Program-made: the position numbers and the translations under genes
Notes under the pieces: model-generated
Databases searched by the model: none
What the model was told of the DNA's origin: nothing
Seen by the model: the letters and a program-made list of their open reading frames with translations, nothing else
Assembly (NCBI GenBank): GCA_000729835.1
Contig: JFHB01000171.1
Location: 1-64,000 of the forward strand
Length of the DNA stretch: 64,000 bases
From: Atkinsonella hypoxylon
Taxonomy: Eukaryota; Ascomycota; Sordariomycetes; Hypocreales; Clavicipitaceae
Direction of reading: 5' to 3'
Part shown: positions 11,321-22,588 of the stretch, in pieces
How the letters are laid out: each line of letters starts with the position of its first letter
Numbering within the stretch: the stretch's first letter is position 1

Positions 11321-14300
11321 AAATTGGCCAATTTGCGGTCAAAAGGGACAATGGACCCGTAGACCGCTAGAAGACAATCCCGTTCGAGGTAACTTACTAC
11401 TTGGTGTGCCTGGTTCCTCGGCCATTGTGGATCCGCATGGAATTTGCTTCCTCCCGTAAACTCCTTCAAGTCATAATGGGAAGTACCTAGGTAGTTAGTA
11501 AAGAACAGTCGGTACTCCGTTCAACTGACAATAGGTTCGCGCGCTAGTTATGTCTCAAGGCTTATTTCTAGGCTTGACAGCTTCGACGTAAACGAAAGTA
11601 ACCAGCTCCAAGATGAGATTGTCGTCGCTGTATCCAGCACTTTTGGCCACCCGGAGCGCTCCAATCTGATAGGAAACTGAACCTGGCAGCTAGGAATGGG
11701 TAGAGCTGTGCTGAAATGCATTTTCCCCCAAAGTAGGTCCAGTCCTTTGGTGGCATTACGTTCCAGAGTGGACAAATCCGTCATGGATACAGCGACGGCA
11801 AATGCCACCGCAGACAGGGTGGTGTGCGCGAGGACCAGCCAACTGGTTTAGCTGCCCGAACTAGTTGGACGGCAACACTCGCAACACACCAAAAGCAAAC
11901 AGGTCAACCAAACCTCTGGCGACTGCCAGACTGCCAGACTGGAATTGAGTGCCAGCACATCACGTCGCACCGTCTTGTCGCGAGCAGCGGGCTAGGCTGC
12001 CGCTGGTGAGGTGTAGCTACCTAAGGTACGAGTACGGGGTACGAAACGCCAGACTTGACCTATTTGCTGTGCCTTGGGTGAGTCTACAGCCCAAAAGGAC
12101 AAGTCACCGCCTGACTAGGTTGTGGGTCTCAATGGCGTAAAGCTACTCTTCTGATTATGATCTCCTAAGTCATTGAGAACAGTAAGTTACAAAGAGCTGC
12201 ATACACGTCTTGCATCCATCCCTACTAGCTTAGAAGGGATGTTCTAGTATTTAATTATAAAGCAACCTAGCGGCCTTTAATTAAGATCTTAATAAATTCT
12301 GCTTATACAACTGTAGAATTCATTGGTCTAGTCTACTATTGCTAGTACTGGCGGGTAAGACGTTCAGCCGCTACTAGATGTCATTCAAAGTCGCTCTACA
12401 GAGCCAGATAGAAAAAGTGGGTCGGTACGGAGGTGTAGTCTTGCGGTCCTCAAGGAGATATGGGCAATACAATACTCCATGGAGAAAAATTGACTAGTGT
12501 GATTAAATATGAGCTTTTTGAAATGGCTAAGAACATACAGGAAAAAGAAAAAGTTCAACCGAATGATTAGGGGATTTTTTTAGTTCTATTTTTCCTATGT
12601 AGAGCGATTGCTGAGCAGAAAGTGCTAGCACTGGTGCCCAAAATGACCAGTTTTGGCCAGTCTTTATCCATCAAGTTCTCAAGTATCCTGTACTGTACTC
12701 ACTGCGACTGCGACTGTTAGCTACCTAGGTACCAAATCCTCAAACTTGGTGACTAGGGCTACCCTGGCCGTATCTATCTGTACTACTTACGATCCGTTTA
12801 TTTGATGTACGCGCTTATATAATATTCATTTAATTTGAAAATTTTTATGCCGTAATGAGGATCCTTTTCTTTTAATGCTTATTACCGCAACACATATCAA
12901 TAGTGTAAAGCTGTTAATCAATGCTATCGCCGCTACTTGTTTCTTACGTACCCATGGAACGAGATCATCATCACGTAAATGACCGCACGCCTTGTAGGGT
13001 CAGGACATCGATATGACGAATTCTGGCACCAGAACAGTTATAACTGCAGTCGCCCGTCATCGCACAGGATTCAAGAGGCAGGGTGTAACTGCTTTTTCTG
13101 GACCTGACGTGACGAGGGAAGGAGCGTAGAAGAGGTCCAACATTTTGGGAAGGACATGTACAAAATGATCCAATCAGCGGGTACGATGGCTTCGCTGAGG
13201 ACGAAGAAATGACTTCGATACGGAGTACATCAGGTAAACTCGCCGGGCTTGTTATTCTAGCCAACGTGTCTTGTTGCATGTTCTGATTGCATGTCTGCCG
13301 TCCCATTTCTATCTACACTTGCACCGTATTCATAGCTATTCATAGCCGCACATATCACGACTTCCGGCGACACCTCAAGCTCGGCCACGCCGGTTGAAGA
13401 CCCTGGAAAGGCCGACGGAGCCTTCCAACGCACGAGTCATCGAGGCGTTTTAGACACGGACGGCTCACCTGATGACTCACAGAGTCGTGCGAGCAACATG
13501 GCATCACGGCATGTGCATCAGCATCTCAGTTTCCCCGTGTCAACGAATCTGAGCCTAACGGGGACGGCATGTGTCGAAGATGGCATCGTCCTCCGTTCAT
13601 GTCTGTGTTCAGCAAAGGCTCCTGTTGCATTCCTCATGTCGGTGAGACATCGCGTTGAGAGCAATGCAAACAAACTCGCTCTTTGCTCCGTGATACGGGA
13701 CGTCAGTGTGCAAGACCAATCTGTATGACCACTGCAAACATTTTGGACGCGCTTCGAGTATCAGACGCGGTGTGCGCCTGCCACTGATAATGGTCCATGA
13801 TCGTAAGCAAACGACATCGACTCAGCACTGTAATTAATAAGACGATCGGCGGATCGATCGTCCATTACTGTCCGTCTTTGATGTCTCTGGCTGCCTGCTC
13901 TTGTGGTCTCTTTTCCTTTGTTCTTTTTGTTTGTTTTTTTATTTTCCTTACGAGCCTCGTGTCAAAAGCAAGAGTCAGACTTCGCCAGAAATGTAAGATT
14001 CTACGTCGCGTTCTCTCCGCCCTTTCTCTTTACACAGCACGCCCCAACATCCACCGACACTTCTTCTCGAGTTGCGTGCGGCCAGCGCTACAAACTTGCC
14101 ATGCGGTCCGCGCTATCCGCACGAAGCCTGTTTCACCAGGTTGGTGAACCGGGAACTGCCCTAGTTTTGCTGCCCCGCCTCGTTCTGATTTTTCAAACGC
14201 TCCAGTCTGCTAACTAAGTTATATTCATGCTGATCGTGCAAGTCATGGGTCCAACTCAATGCAGATGCTAGTCTTGCTCATGCATTCATTCCCTTCGAGG

Positions 14301-14711
14301 TAATAAGCCCGCATACACCACGCAATGTGCCAGCCACACTTGGTTTCAAGTTGTATTGTAGTATGATCCTCAATGCATTAGTAGTCAGTTTGGTAGTATC
14401 CGTAGCGTAGCCAAGGGCTCAACGCCTTCTTAGTCTCCGAGGCTATCACATCCGTGCTAGCCGCTGGTCTCCCATCGTGAAACCGACTTGACCATTCACC
14501 AGCTCGCTACCCTAGATCCCTATCCAATTTACGTGAAAATGCACCACCCCGTCAACCCGCCGCTCTTACAGGGTAAAATGGAATCGGCAATGCCAAAAGC
14601 AGCCGTGGCTCAGGATAATAAATGCAGAGGAAAGCGAGCTTATAGATGGGCGTCCTAGTATTGATGACACGGACCAAAACATGAAAGCGCCCATTTTCAC
14701 ACCACGACTCG

Positions 14712-16143
14712 TTAATCCCAGTCCTCCGAATCGCAATAGTTCATGCGTCGCTGGTCATCCGCGTCCAGATCAACATGGTGAGCAGAAACATGTTCCGACG
14801 CAAGCTGCTCTCGCGGAATCTAGAAAAAACCAAGTCAGTCGTTGCATCGTTTTCTACAGGGTAGTAAGGTAGAACTTGCCCGTGGCGCTTTGTGCCAGCC
14901 GCCCTTCCCCTTCCTCTTGGCGGGAGCCGCATTCTTCGCGATGGACGCTTCTACCCAGTCCCCGTCTGCATCCGGGTCATTTGCAGCCGAGCAGCTTGAT
15001 GCTGAGGAGGTGTACTCGGTGGGCAACTTGGCGTGGTCATGGCGTCTGCCCGCATTGTCCCAAGCGTTGAATTCGATCTTCTTCTTCTGGTCCTGGTCCT
15101 GGTCCTTCATCGTAGTTGCCGTCGAGATGCTGGCGGTGTTGTTCTTGAACGAGGACGCGCCCTGGAAACCGCTGAAGAAGGGGACCTGTGCAAATCTCGA
15201 GCCTTGAGCTCTGGCTTGCAAGTGCGGCGGGAGACCCGGATCCAGATCCGGCGGCGCAGAAGCATCGCTGATGACAGATTTCTCCGATCCGGTTTGCGAG
15301 GCTGAGCTCTCATTAGGGTTCAGGGAGGAGCTCCTGTTGGTCCCCGAGCGGAAGTCGCTTTCTGTACCGTTGTCATCGCTGACAGCGTTCGAGTACTGAG
15401 CAATCAGCTTTTCCAGATGACGTGGGACAGAGGAGGTAGCGGAGGATATGCCGGTGGTCGATGAGGCTGAGCTTTGCACCGAGCCAGCTTTGTTGGCAGC
15501 GCGAGTCGCGTCGAGACCCAAGCTCGAGAGTTTGGCAACGGGAGCCTAGAATGTCATCAGCACACGGCCGTTGTCTGAGGGTGCCACCGCATCACATACT
15601 TGCTGGGGACATTCTAGTGGGAAAAAGTGCTGCGGCAGTGTACATTCCCGCTTCTCACTCGATTGCTCTTCGATCGATACATGCCCAACTGCAAGTGGTG
15701 TTGGAGTAACGCTGGGCTCCTGGGTTTCCGTCCAAGCAGTACATTGTTTGCACATCTTTCAGAGTCAGTGTTCTGAGGTCAAGCATGCAGGGACATGATA
15801 CGCACAGGGTCATCGCTCTTCCGCATGCTCTTACTGAAGTTGTCGTAAGGCAGGATGCGTCTACACAAATCGCAACGAAGCTCGCCTTTGAATGCGGCCG
15901 AATGCTCAAGACAGGTCATGCCAGAGTTGGCTGGGTCGATTTGCCCTCGCCCACCTGCCTGTCGCTGGATGAGGCGTTGTTGGTTAGCTGAAAAAGCCTG
16001 GATCGGTTTCCATTCTCCTCCGACTTTGCAGCGATATCGACTAGGCATTGACGCCTTCGGAACCCTACTGCTGTGAGTAACGTCGTTTATATTGGGGCAG
16101 GAAAATCTCACGCTTTATTGGCGCCTCTTTGCCCGCCAGGCAT
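14712..16143 (-). CDS. Stc1-domain protein (RNAi-heterochromatin linker family)
   Basis: Five-exon model: 16143..16112, 16070..15806, 15755..15600, 15545..14880, 14819..14712; 408 residues. The N-terminal ~120 residues hold the cysteine pattern of the Stc1 domain: RYRCKVGGEWK, CLEH, CDLC-RILPYDNFSK, then CKQC-TAW built across the second intron. Stc1 in fission yeast links the RNAi effector complex to the CLRC methyltransferase complex; whether this homologue does so is inference. The rest is Ser/Asn-rich and apparently disordered, with an acidic C-terminus ending NYCDSEDWD. The last intron (14820-14879) has a GC donor (GCAAGT) and is the only way I found to reach this C-terminus in frame. The first intron would be only 41 bp, so the start is tentative; ATGs at 16111 or 16047 are alternatives. 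Confidence 0.8.
14820..14879 (-). other. GC-AG intron in the Stc1-domain gene
   Basis: The donor reads CGG|GCAAGT, the usual strong form of GC donors. An ACTGAC branch-like site precedes TTTTTTCTAG. The flanking exons join in phase 0; a GT donor at the nearby AAGTTC would break the frame. Confidence 0.7.
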
Positions 16144-17017
16144 ATTCGAGACGTCTGATTGTTGTGTGAGCAGATCGTGTAATCTGTCCGAGGCTGACAA
16201 TTACGACGGCAGCTGTAAGACTCAGGCTTTTGGTGTCTAGGTAGTCAGCTGCGTTTCTGCGAATGGGAAAAAAACAGGAGAAAAGAAGGTATCGGAAAGT
16301 CAGAACGAAAGGACTGAAGTATGTGGTACCAGACAGGAAACTGTTGACAGGCGGCGGCAGGTGTCAACCAATGGGCAACTATTGACTCACAGGCTCGTCA
16401 GTTGACAATGGGTCTTTCAATAGGCTTCAGTGGCATTGTGAGGGCTGGGTGCTTGAGATCTGCTCAGTATGCCGTTGGCAGTGCATGGGAGAACTTAATC
16501 CAAGATAGCCAAGCCTAGAATGTGCATGTCAGGCAACAACCGACGTCGACATAAAAAAGCCAGATTTGCACCTTTTTTTCTAATCAAGAAAAACGCCGTC
16601 GTTGTTCCAAGACAAAACAGTCCACCCAATGTTTTTTTGTACATAACTTACGTCCTTCTATCCGGGAGACGAATTATACTAGAATCCGCTGGTTTCTACT
16701 CTGACCGGCGTTCGATGCTTCGACATTCCTCTTTAAGATCAGAAAATTCCCAAAACAAATTAATAGCAAGCAGCCACTCCAACATCTTACCCCAAAACAT
16801 TACCACGCTCAATGTCACCAGTGTAATGTGTTCTGCCTAGAATGTGCAGCAGAGGAACCTGATTCGATTTGACGTCTAGCCCATGACGCCATGCACCGAA
16901 CACACCGTCCTTTGTGCGATCAAGGAATATAAAGGAAGTGCAGCCATGAATAGCTACTAAGAAAAGTGGTTGATAGGGCTTTTGGCCTCCGAATGACATT
17001 AAATCACTTCTTTCCCT
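16144..17017. other. spacer upstream of the Stc1-domain gene; no gene
   Basis: Holds the 5' flank of the Stc1-domain gene and the 3' flank of the kinase gene. It is AT-rich with T and A runs near 16550-16650. No supported coding region. Confidence 0.5.
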
Positions 17018-17182
17018 TCACAGCTCGCGATCTTCCTCCTTATTGAAGAGTCTGTTCAGAGGAGCGTTGACTACCGCCTCGGCGTCACCCACTTGTCTTC
17101 GCTCCGTTACCTCCCGGCAGTCCTTGAGGCGTTTGCGCAAGATGAGAGAAGGGGACATAGCTCCGGCGGCGCTTGATTGCTA
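17018..17182 (-). other. in-frame extension after the PDK stop codon (possible readthrough)
   Basis: Directly after the TAG of the mitochondrial kinase (17182-17180) the same frame stays open for 53 codons to TGA at 17020-17018. The stop context is TAG CAA TCA, which fits the CAR-YYA context of efficient readthrough stops. The extension is basic and helix-like (LILRKRLKDC near its start) and ends NKEEDREL. Alternatives: plain 3' UTR, or a separate 46-residue ORF starting at the ATG at 17158. Confidence 0.4.
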
Positions 17183-18712
17183 TTGTAAAGGTTCCGAAGA
17201 CGATGATAGACGGTTTAGATGAAGATACACGTCGGTACCATAGCTAAATCCAAGGAAAAGGACACATTTGTCAGCTTCCAACTGGGCCGAGGCCTTTGCG
17301 AACAGTAACTCACCCTTCCATACTAATCAACTTCAAGTCACCGCCAAAGTATCTTGCGTATAAGCGAGATATGGGAAGGCCGTAGCCGAACCCAGCCATG
17401 GGCGCCTTAAAATCGCTCTTATCAAAATCCGGGTCCAGATTGGGTGTACGGTCGACTGTGGTATACATATAGGTCCAAACCAACGGAATTGCGCTCCTGG
17501 GGATACCACCGCCCTCGTCGGAAATTTTGATCGTTATGTCCTCCTTGCCTTCGGCTACAATGACTTTTGTAACCGGAAACTCCTGCTTATCCATCCCGTG
17601 CGTCTCGACAACAGCGCGAAGAGAGTTTTTGAGAGTCTCGAACAGCATGTGAGATAGGTGGCCAGGGACGTACATAAAATCAAGATTTGGGTTGCAGACA
17701 AGCTGAATTCGAGGGGCTTCGAACAGGCCATAGTGATCTTCACAGACAAATCTGGCATTTTCTATGGCCTCTTGGGCAAGGTCTTTCACATTTGTCTTGG
17801 TGCAAATCACGCCAACATATGTCGGATCGCGGTGATGACTCTGATCCGTTAGGGCGATATGCTGCCCAATGAGCATTCTGATGCCGATACGAGACATGTA
17901 GAATCGGTCGAGAAAAGACTGTATGGTGCTATCGATTTGCATTCGCTGGCGGCGACGTTTATATTCCAAGATGCCTTGTGCCATAGTGGTCACAACTCCA
18001 TCATGTCTCCTTTTGATTGTGTGGAGCGTTTGGGCGAATCTTTGGTTGTATAGCTGAAGCTCGGCAGGCCAGTCGCCGGTATCATCGACAGTCGCGAAGT
18101 ATCTTCTTGACAATGACTTTGCTTTGCCATTGCCGTTAGAGTTTTGCAAACCACCCCAACCAGAGGATTCGCCTTCGTCAATGGATGGATTTGGTGTTGC
18201 TTCTGATAGTCTTTGCAATATTCTGCCATTGGCTTTGGCAGGTCTCATTAGACGGTCGCGAACGTCCTTTGTTAGATTCGGTCGAGGGAGCTGTGTGATT
18301 TCCTAATGCCAAGCATGACGGGTCACTTGATGTCCTGCAAGTCCATTGTGCATTGACTTCAGATCGATACATACCTCAAATGACTGGGCGTACCAATCTT
18401 TGACCTTCATCACCGAGGGCATCTCATTTAAGCCGTCTGGTAAGTCATCCAACTCTTGGACACGATGCGCTAGACGAATTGGTAGCTCTTCGGCGAGAAA
18501 TTGAGAGGCGCGGAAGAGTGTGCCTGTGGCGTACAAGGTCAGTCCTGTGGGCGGGCCAGCACACGGTTTGATTCGACTGAATGGTGAAGAAACGAACCTA
18601 TTGATGGTTTATCGCCGAATTGCACCATTTGGCGCAAACTCACCCCGGTGGCAGGAAACTTGGCATAATGCCGGATGGTGTCCATCAGCCTTTCCGACGA
18701 CTTCCACGACAT
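17180..18712 (-). CDS. mitochondrial pyruvate dehydrogenase-type protein kinase (PDK/BCKDK family)
   Basis: Exons 18712..18598, 18523..18375, 18302..17314 and 17243..17180; 438 residues; introns of 74, 72 and 70 bp with GT..AG ends. The N-terminus MSWKSSERLMDTIRHYAKFP begins the four-helix domain typical of these kinases. The GHKL ATP-binding part shows the N box (ETLKNSLRAVVE, about 310-321), the G1 box DEGGGIP (350-356) and the G2 box GFGYG (392-396). The C-terminus YGTDVYLHLNRL is a family signature. The enzyme phosphorylates and inactivates the E1 subunit of the pyruvate (or branched-chain keto acid) dehydrogenase complex in the matrix; sequence alone does not settle which. A Ser/Gly-rich insert near residues 120-160 resembles fungal forms. 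The start at 18712 was chosen over an in-frame upstream ATG (18748) because the family starts there. Confidence 0.92.
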
Positions 18713-19110
18713 GGTGGGCGGATTCAAGAGGACGACGATACGAGACAATGATGGCCAGGTAGGTATGTCTTGAGAGTGCCCGGTGTAGGTTGGGCCCGGA
18801 AGTTCTGGACGGACGATAGGCGCAGCCAGAATAATCGCGATTGAAATTGAATTGTTCGAGAGACTAGATGGTCTTCATTGAATGTGTAGGTAGGGAATAC
18901 TTGGGTTGATGCGGCCGGTCGCGAGGCCGGAAGATGAGGGGCGACTGTGAGTCAAAGCAGCAGCAACTGAGGCCCCGCGGTAGCTCCAGATCAAAGCCGA
19001 GGCCCAGCAAGTGACCAGGAAGAGCTTGCGAGAGATGCGAGTTTTGGTGCAAGCAGTGGCAAACAAGGACGATGCGTTTGAGGATAGTTAGTTAAAGGAG
19101 CAACGAGAAA

Positions 19111-19176
19111 GGAAGGACGTTGGAAGGACGTTGGAAGGACGTTGGAAGGACGTTGGGAGAACGTTGGGAGAACGTT
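19111..19176. repeat. 11-bp tandem repeat x6
   Basis: Four copies of GGAAGGACGTT and then two of GGGAGAACGTT, about 400 bp upstream of the kinase start codon. Confidence 0.9.
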
Positions 19177-19453
19177 GGCAGGGAAGGAGATGGTATGGAG
19201 GCTCGGAGAGAATGTGTCGTGTCGGTCGCGTGGATTCAAGGGCTTTCAAGGGCGTGCAAGGACGAGCGGGAGTCTGTCGGCAGTAATTAGTCTAAACTTG
19301 ACGATGCGGGTAGGCTTTGTGCTACTGCCGGGGTAGAGGAAGAAGCACGAGCACCTGAGATGCTGGGCAAACGGCATGCAGCATGCGGCAAACCTTGACT
19401 TGGGGGGGAGGCTGCGGCGCGGCGGCAACTCACGGTAATTAGTCCACATGCAT

Positions 19454-19546
19454 AGTTACCTACCTACCTACCTAGGTACCTAGTTACTATTGGAAGCGTA
19501 ACAGTGACCCTGCCTCCTACCTAGTACAGGTACCTACCTACCTATG
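19454..19546. repeat. TACCTA/TAGGTA palindromic cluster
   Basis: Runs of TACC/TACCTA units with TACCTAGGTACC at about 19468-19481 and further units at 19519-19546. A third group, TACCTACCTAGGTAGGTAG, is at 19791-19810. Each group can fold back on itself. Confidence 0.75.
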
Positions 19547-20518
19547 ACCTCGTAACGCGCATGCTGGTGAATAATCATAGGCTTGTAAGCTCTGAGGAGA
19601 CAGCACAAACACAGGCTGTCATTGGTCTTGTTACTCCTCTTGGAATCCACGGACTTCGGAGTGCGCATGCAAAGCACAGCAACAACATTCAAGCATAAAT
19701 TTGCACAATTGGCCGCGTTACCTTGCCATCTACCTCCGCGAGTCAACCTGGCATCAGGTATCTACCTGATTGTAGCCTTTTCTTGCCCACATACCTACCT
19801 AGGTAGGTAGAAGGGAGTACACATTCGACCGCCCTACCTTGGTCCAACGTGGCACATGCACTACATAACTAAAGGTTGATCTTAATTCTTTGTTAAATCA
19901 GATCACTCTGTGTCCTGTAACTGCAAGAATAATACAGCTCAACAGGGCTGCATCTCAAAGCCATAGATGATCCAGCAGTCAGCAACCTCAGGTTAAGGTT
20001 TAGACCCATGCAGCTCTTCTGGTCGCTCTAGAGGCTCTTTTCTGGCTGTTCCCGAATTAATGAAGCCCATGGAGCTTTGACTGGCTTGATTTGCGTCCTG
20101 ACCTTGAGACGATTTTGTGTCTAATAAGAATCAAGATAACTACTTCGTGTCATTTTATCGATAATTGTTAACGAAGATGCACGTGCAGACCCTCAGGAAA
20201 ACCGCTGCCCCGCAAGCACGGGATTCCAGCCAATCAGGCACAAGTCATTTCCTGCACAGCCCTTGTTCGACCGCCTCTCTGATGCTGCGCCTGCCCCGCC
20301 CCATCCAACCAATAATCCCAACGGAGTTTGTCTGCTATGTCTGCTATGCCACCATGTAACAACACAACACGTCTGGTTCATCTTTCTTTGGGCCTACGAC
20401 GCAGTGTGGATATGCAGGCTCAGCATTACTGCTAACATCTATACGCGACAGCTCACCTCGATCTTTATTAACAAAATCTGTCCTTGCATCTCGGACCTAG
20501 ATCATCTCAGTCAGGGTG

Positions 20519-20570
20519 CCAGGCTCCTCTGCCAGGCTCCTCTGCCAGGCTCCTCTGCCAGGCTCCTCTG
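20519..20570. repeat. 13-bp tandem repeat (CCAGGCTCCTCTG)x4
   Basis: Four perfect copies in tandem; no coding meaning in any frame was recognised. Confidence 0.95.
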
Positions 20571-21110
20571 CCAGCGCCTCGACCAGCAGCGCAAGATCTT
20601 CATCGAAAGACCCAAGATCCATCGCTGCAGGCTAGCTCCCGCTGTCCGCTGTGGCACCCCATCTCGGCCCCAGGTCTGGAAAGGTCTTTGCACATCTGGC
20701 CGCGTTCCCTCTCGTCCGCTGCACCTCGACGTTTGATCCGCTCTGGGCGCTAGCGCCAAATCCGGCACCCGACCCTTCCTTCTGGGCATTCTGAATGAAG
20801 GTCGGTGAGCCTTTCTTTTAGCTTTGTCAGGCCGAGTCGACCGTGGGTGGCTGGGGCAAGTGTTCGATTTTGGACAACAATTTTCCCCTTGTATACCTCA
20901 AACGGGGTTTTTGTGAACGACAGGCGTTTGGAGAGTCGTGTCAAGTTCTGACTTGACCAAATGATTGGCTAGGGCGAATTGCACCGCCGGTGCAAGCAAG
21001 GGAAGAGACGAGTGACAAGAGGCTGATCTTCACTTTGCGCCAAACCAAGCAGCCTCTTGAGATACCAGAGCCCAACGTCTGCCGTCCGCCGTCCGCCGTC
21101 CGCCGCCAAA

Positions 21111-22367
21111 ATGGGTCACGCGGCGGAAAGCAACGCATCGACGTATGCGGTTTCGTCGAACAACCAGCGTAGTCAACTCAACAGCCCGACGCCGGAACGC
21201 CGAAGCACGGCAAGCAGTTACAGTCGCAGCAGCGATGACGGGGTTTGCAGTCAGTGCAGCAGCAGGAATAATAGTAGGAGCCAGCAGCACAGGACGAGCC
21301 AACCTACGTCTCCCCAACCGCTGAGCAGGACGCATAGCGACAAAGGTGATGCTGTTGACGGAGGAATCTACACGCCGCCACCTTTCACCAGTCCGAGCGT
21401 AGCTTCCAGCTTGCTTTTTTCCAATTCAGGATACAGCATTAGTCCGCTGAGGCGTGAACTGTCGCATGTAACACCAACCGAGGGCATTGATGCCGTGACA
21501 TCTCGTGCAGCGAGGCACGATATTGCGAGGCGGCTTAGCCAGCTTGCACGGCGACTAACGTATGATGGAGGCAATATTATGAATGATGCTATGCTGGGCA
21601 ATCAGCTCGAGCAGCTGGAGAAGGTTGTCGGTGCGACGCTTAGCCCTGAACCTAAAAAGCCCGAACATCAATCGATCTTTGCGAGTCCGGCCCGAAGCGA
21701 TGTTTGGTCTGCGTCGGCATCACCGGTCTCTCCGCTCCTCAAATCACGCTTTTCCGACCTTTCAGCATCATTGATTAGAGAGCGTGAGGCTGAGAAGGAG
21801 CCGGAGGAGGAACCGGAGCAAAAGAAAGGAATGAGCGCTCAACAGGCGAGAAAGATAATTGCAGAGATGGGCAAACTCAACGATGAACTATGCGCCGTGG
21901 TGAACAATCTCAAAGCTCGCCAAGAGGAGTCTGAGGTGAGTCATGTTGTGGCAGGGGGTAGGACAGCAATGATGGTGGCACGAGCTGACAATAAGAGAAG
22001 CATATCCAAGGACTTCTCATTGAGCGCGCAGAACGGGCTGCTCAGCGCATCATCTTTTTGCAGAATCGGATTACCTACCTGTGAGTCTAGATGCCAGCTC
22101 GGGCTGCTTGCAGACATTAGCATTGACAATCCAATTCTATCTAGGGAACAGGAGCTCCAGGAAAACGATGATGAGCTACAGCACCTGCGGATATGTCTCA
22201 AGGCCGTGGAGATACAGATGCCACCGCATCCAGACAAGGAACTGCAAAGATGTATCGCAACCTTCAAAAACGATTACCAAGCTCTCAAACGCAAACGAGC
22301 GCACCGCGCCAGCCTGGCAAGTGCTATTGGGTTTGACTCCCCGTTAGTAGGCTCGCCTACACGATAA
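21111..22367 (+). CDS. conserved-looking coiled-coil protein, unrecognised
   Basis: Exons 21111..21935, 22001..22080 and 22145..22367 (375 residues). Reading straight through both introns also gives an open frame, but the intron-removed version turns the middle into a regular helix (LLIERAERAAQRIIFLQNRI) continuing into EQELQENDDELQHLR, so the spliced form is preferred. Both donors are GTGAGT. The first acceptor may be three bases earlier, adding one Lys. The N-terminal ~210 residues are Ser/Thr/Pro-rich and disordered; an acidic stretch (EKEPEEEPEQKK) precedes a ~110-residue coiled coil and a basic C-terminus KRKRAHRA. No family could be named. A scaffold or cytoskeletal role would be a guess. 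Confidence 0.7.
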   Translation: MGHAAESNASTYAVSSNNQRSQLNSPTPERRSTASSYSRSSDDGVCSQCSSRNNSRSQQHRTSQPTSPQPLSRTHSDKGDAVDGGIYTPPPFTSPSVASSLLFSNSGYSISPLRRELSHVTPTEGIDAVTSRAARHDIARRLSQLARRLTYDGGNIMNDAMLGNQLEQLEKVVGATLSPEPKKPEHQSIFASPARSDVWSASASPVSPLLKSRFSDLSASLIREREAEKEPEEEPEQKKGMSAQQARKIIAEMGKLNDELCAVVNNLKARQEESEVSHVVAGGRTAMMVARADNKRSISKDFSLSAQNGLLSASSFCRIGLPTCESRCQLGLLADISIDNPILSREQELQENDDELQHLRICLKAVEIQMPPHPDKELQRCIATFKNDYQALKRKRAHRASLASAIGFDSPLVGSPTR

Positions 22368-22551
22368 CAAGTCTGCAAGAAAATATTGGCGACCAAATAC
22401 TTCATCTACTTGGACACGAAACCTTGACTCCCATGTTTTATTGATGAATGCCGACACGAGCCAGCGAGTGAATGAGATTTATGAATTGACAGTGCTCGCA
22501 CCGTTTGGATGAGAATTCGACGACGCTGTTCCATGATTTGATTTATAATGC

Positions 22552-22588
<37 letters not shown>

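Larger units (their letters stand above)
9213..14711. other. long gene-free block
   Basis: No open frame in this ~5.5 kb has recognisable domains, splice-consistent extension or a family-typical length. It contains the 5-bp microsatellite at 11286-11320, the palindrome at 11077-11090, several TACCTAGGTA-type sites (about 10043-10063, 11120, 12721-12733) and AT-rich DNA at about 12160-12960 with short palindromes (TTAAGATCTTAA near 12283). This looks like old repeat or transposon debris or a gene desert. Confidence 0.5.
18713..21110. other. repeat-rich gene-free spacer
   Basis: About 2.4 kb with the 11-bp repeat at 19111-19176, dense TACCTAGGTA-type sites at 19454-19546 and 19791-19811, and the 13-bp repeat at 20519-20570. 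Open frames overlap the repeats and have no family features. A GTCCGCC repeat (21081-21105) sits just before the next start codon. Confidence 0.55.
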
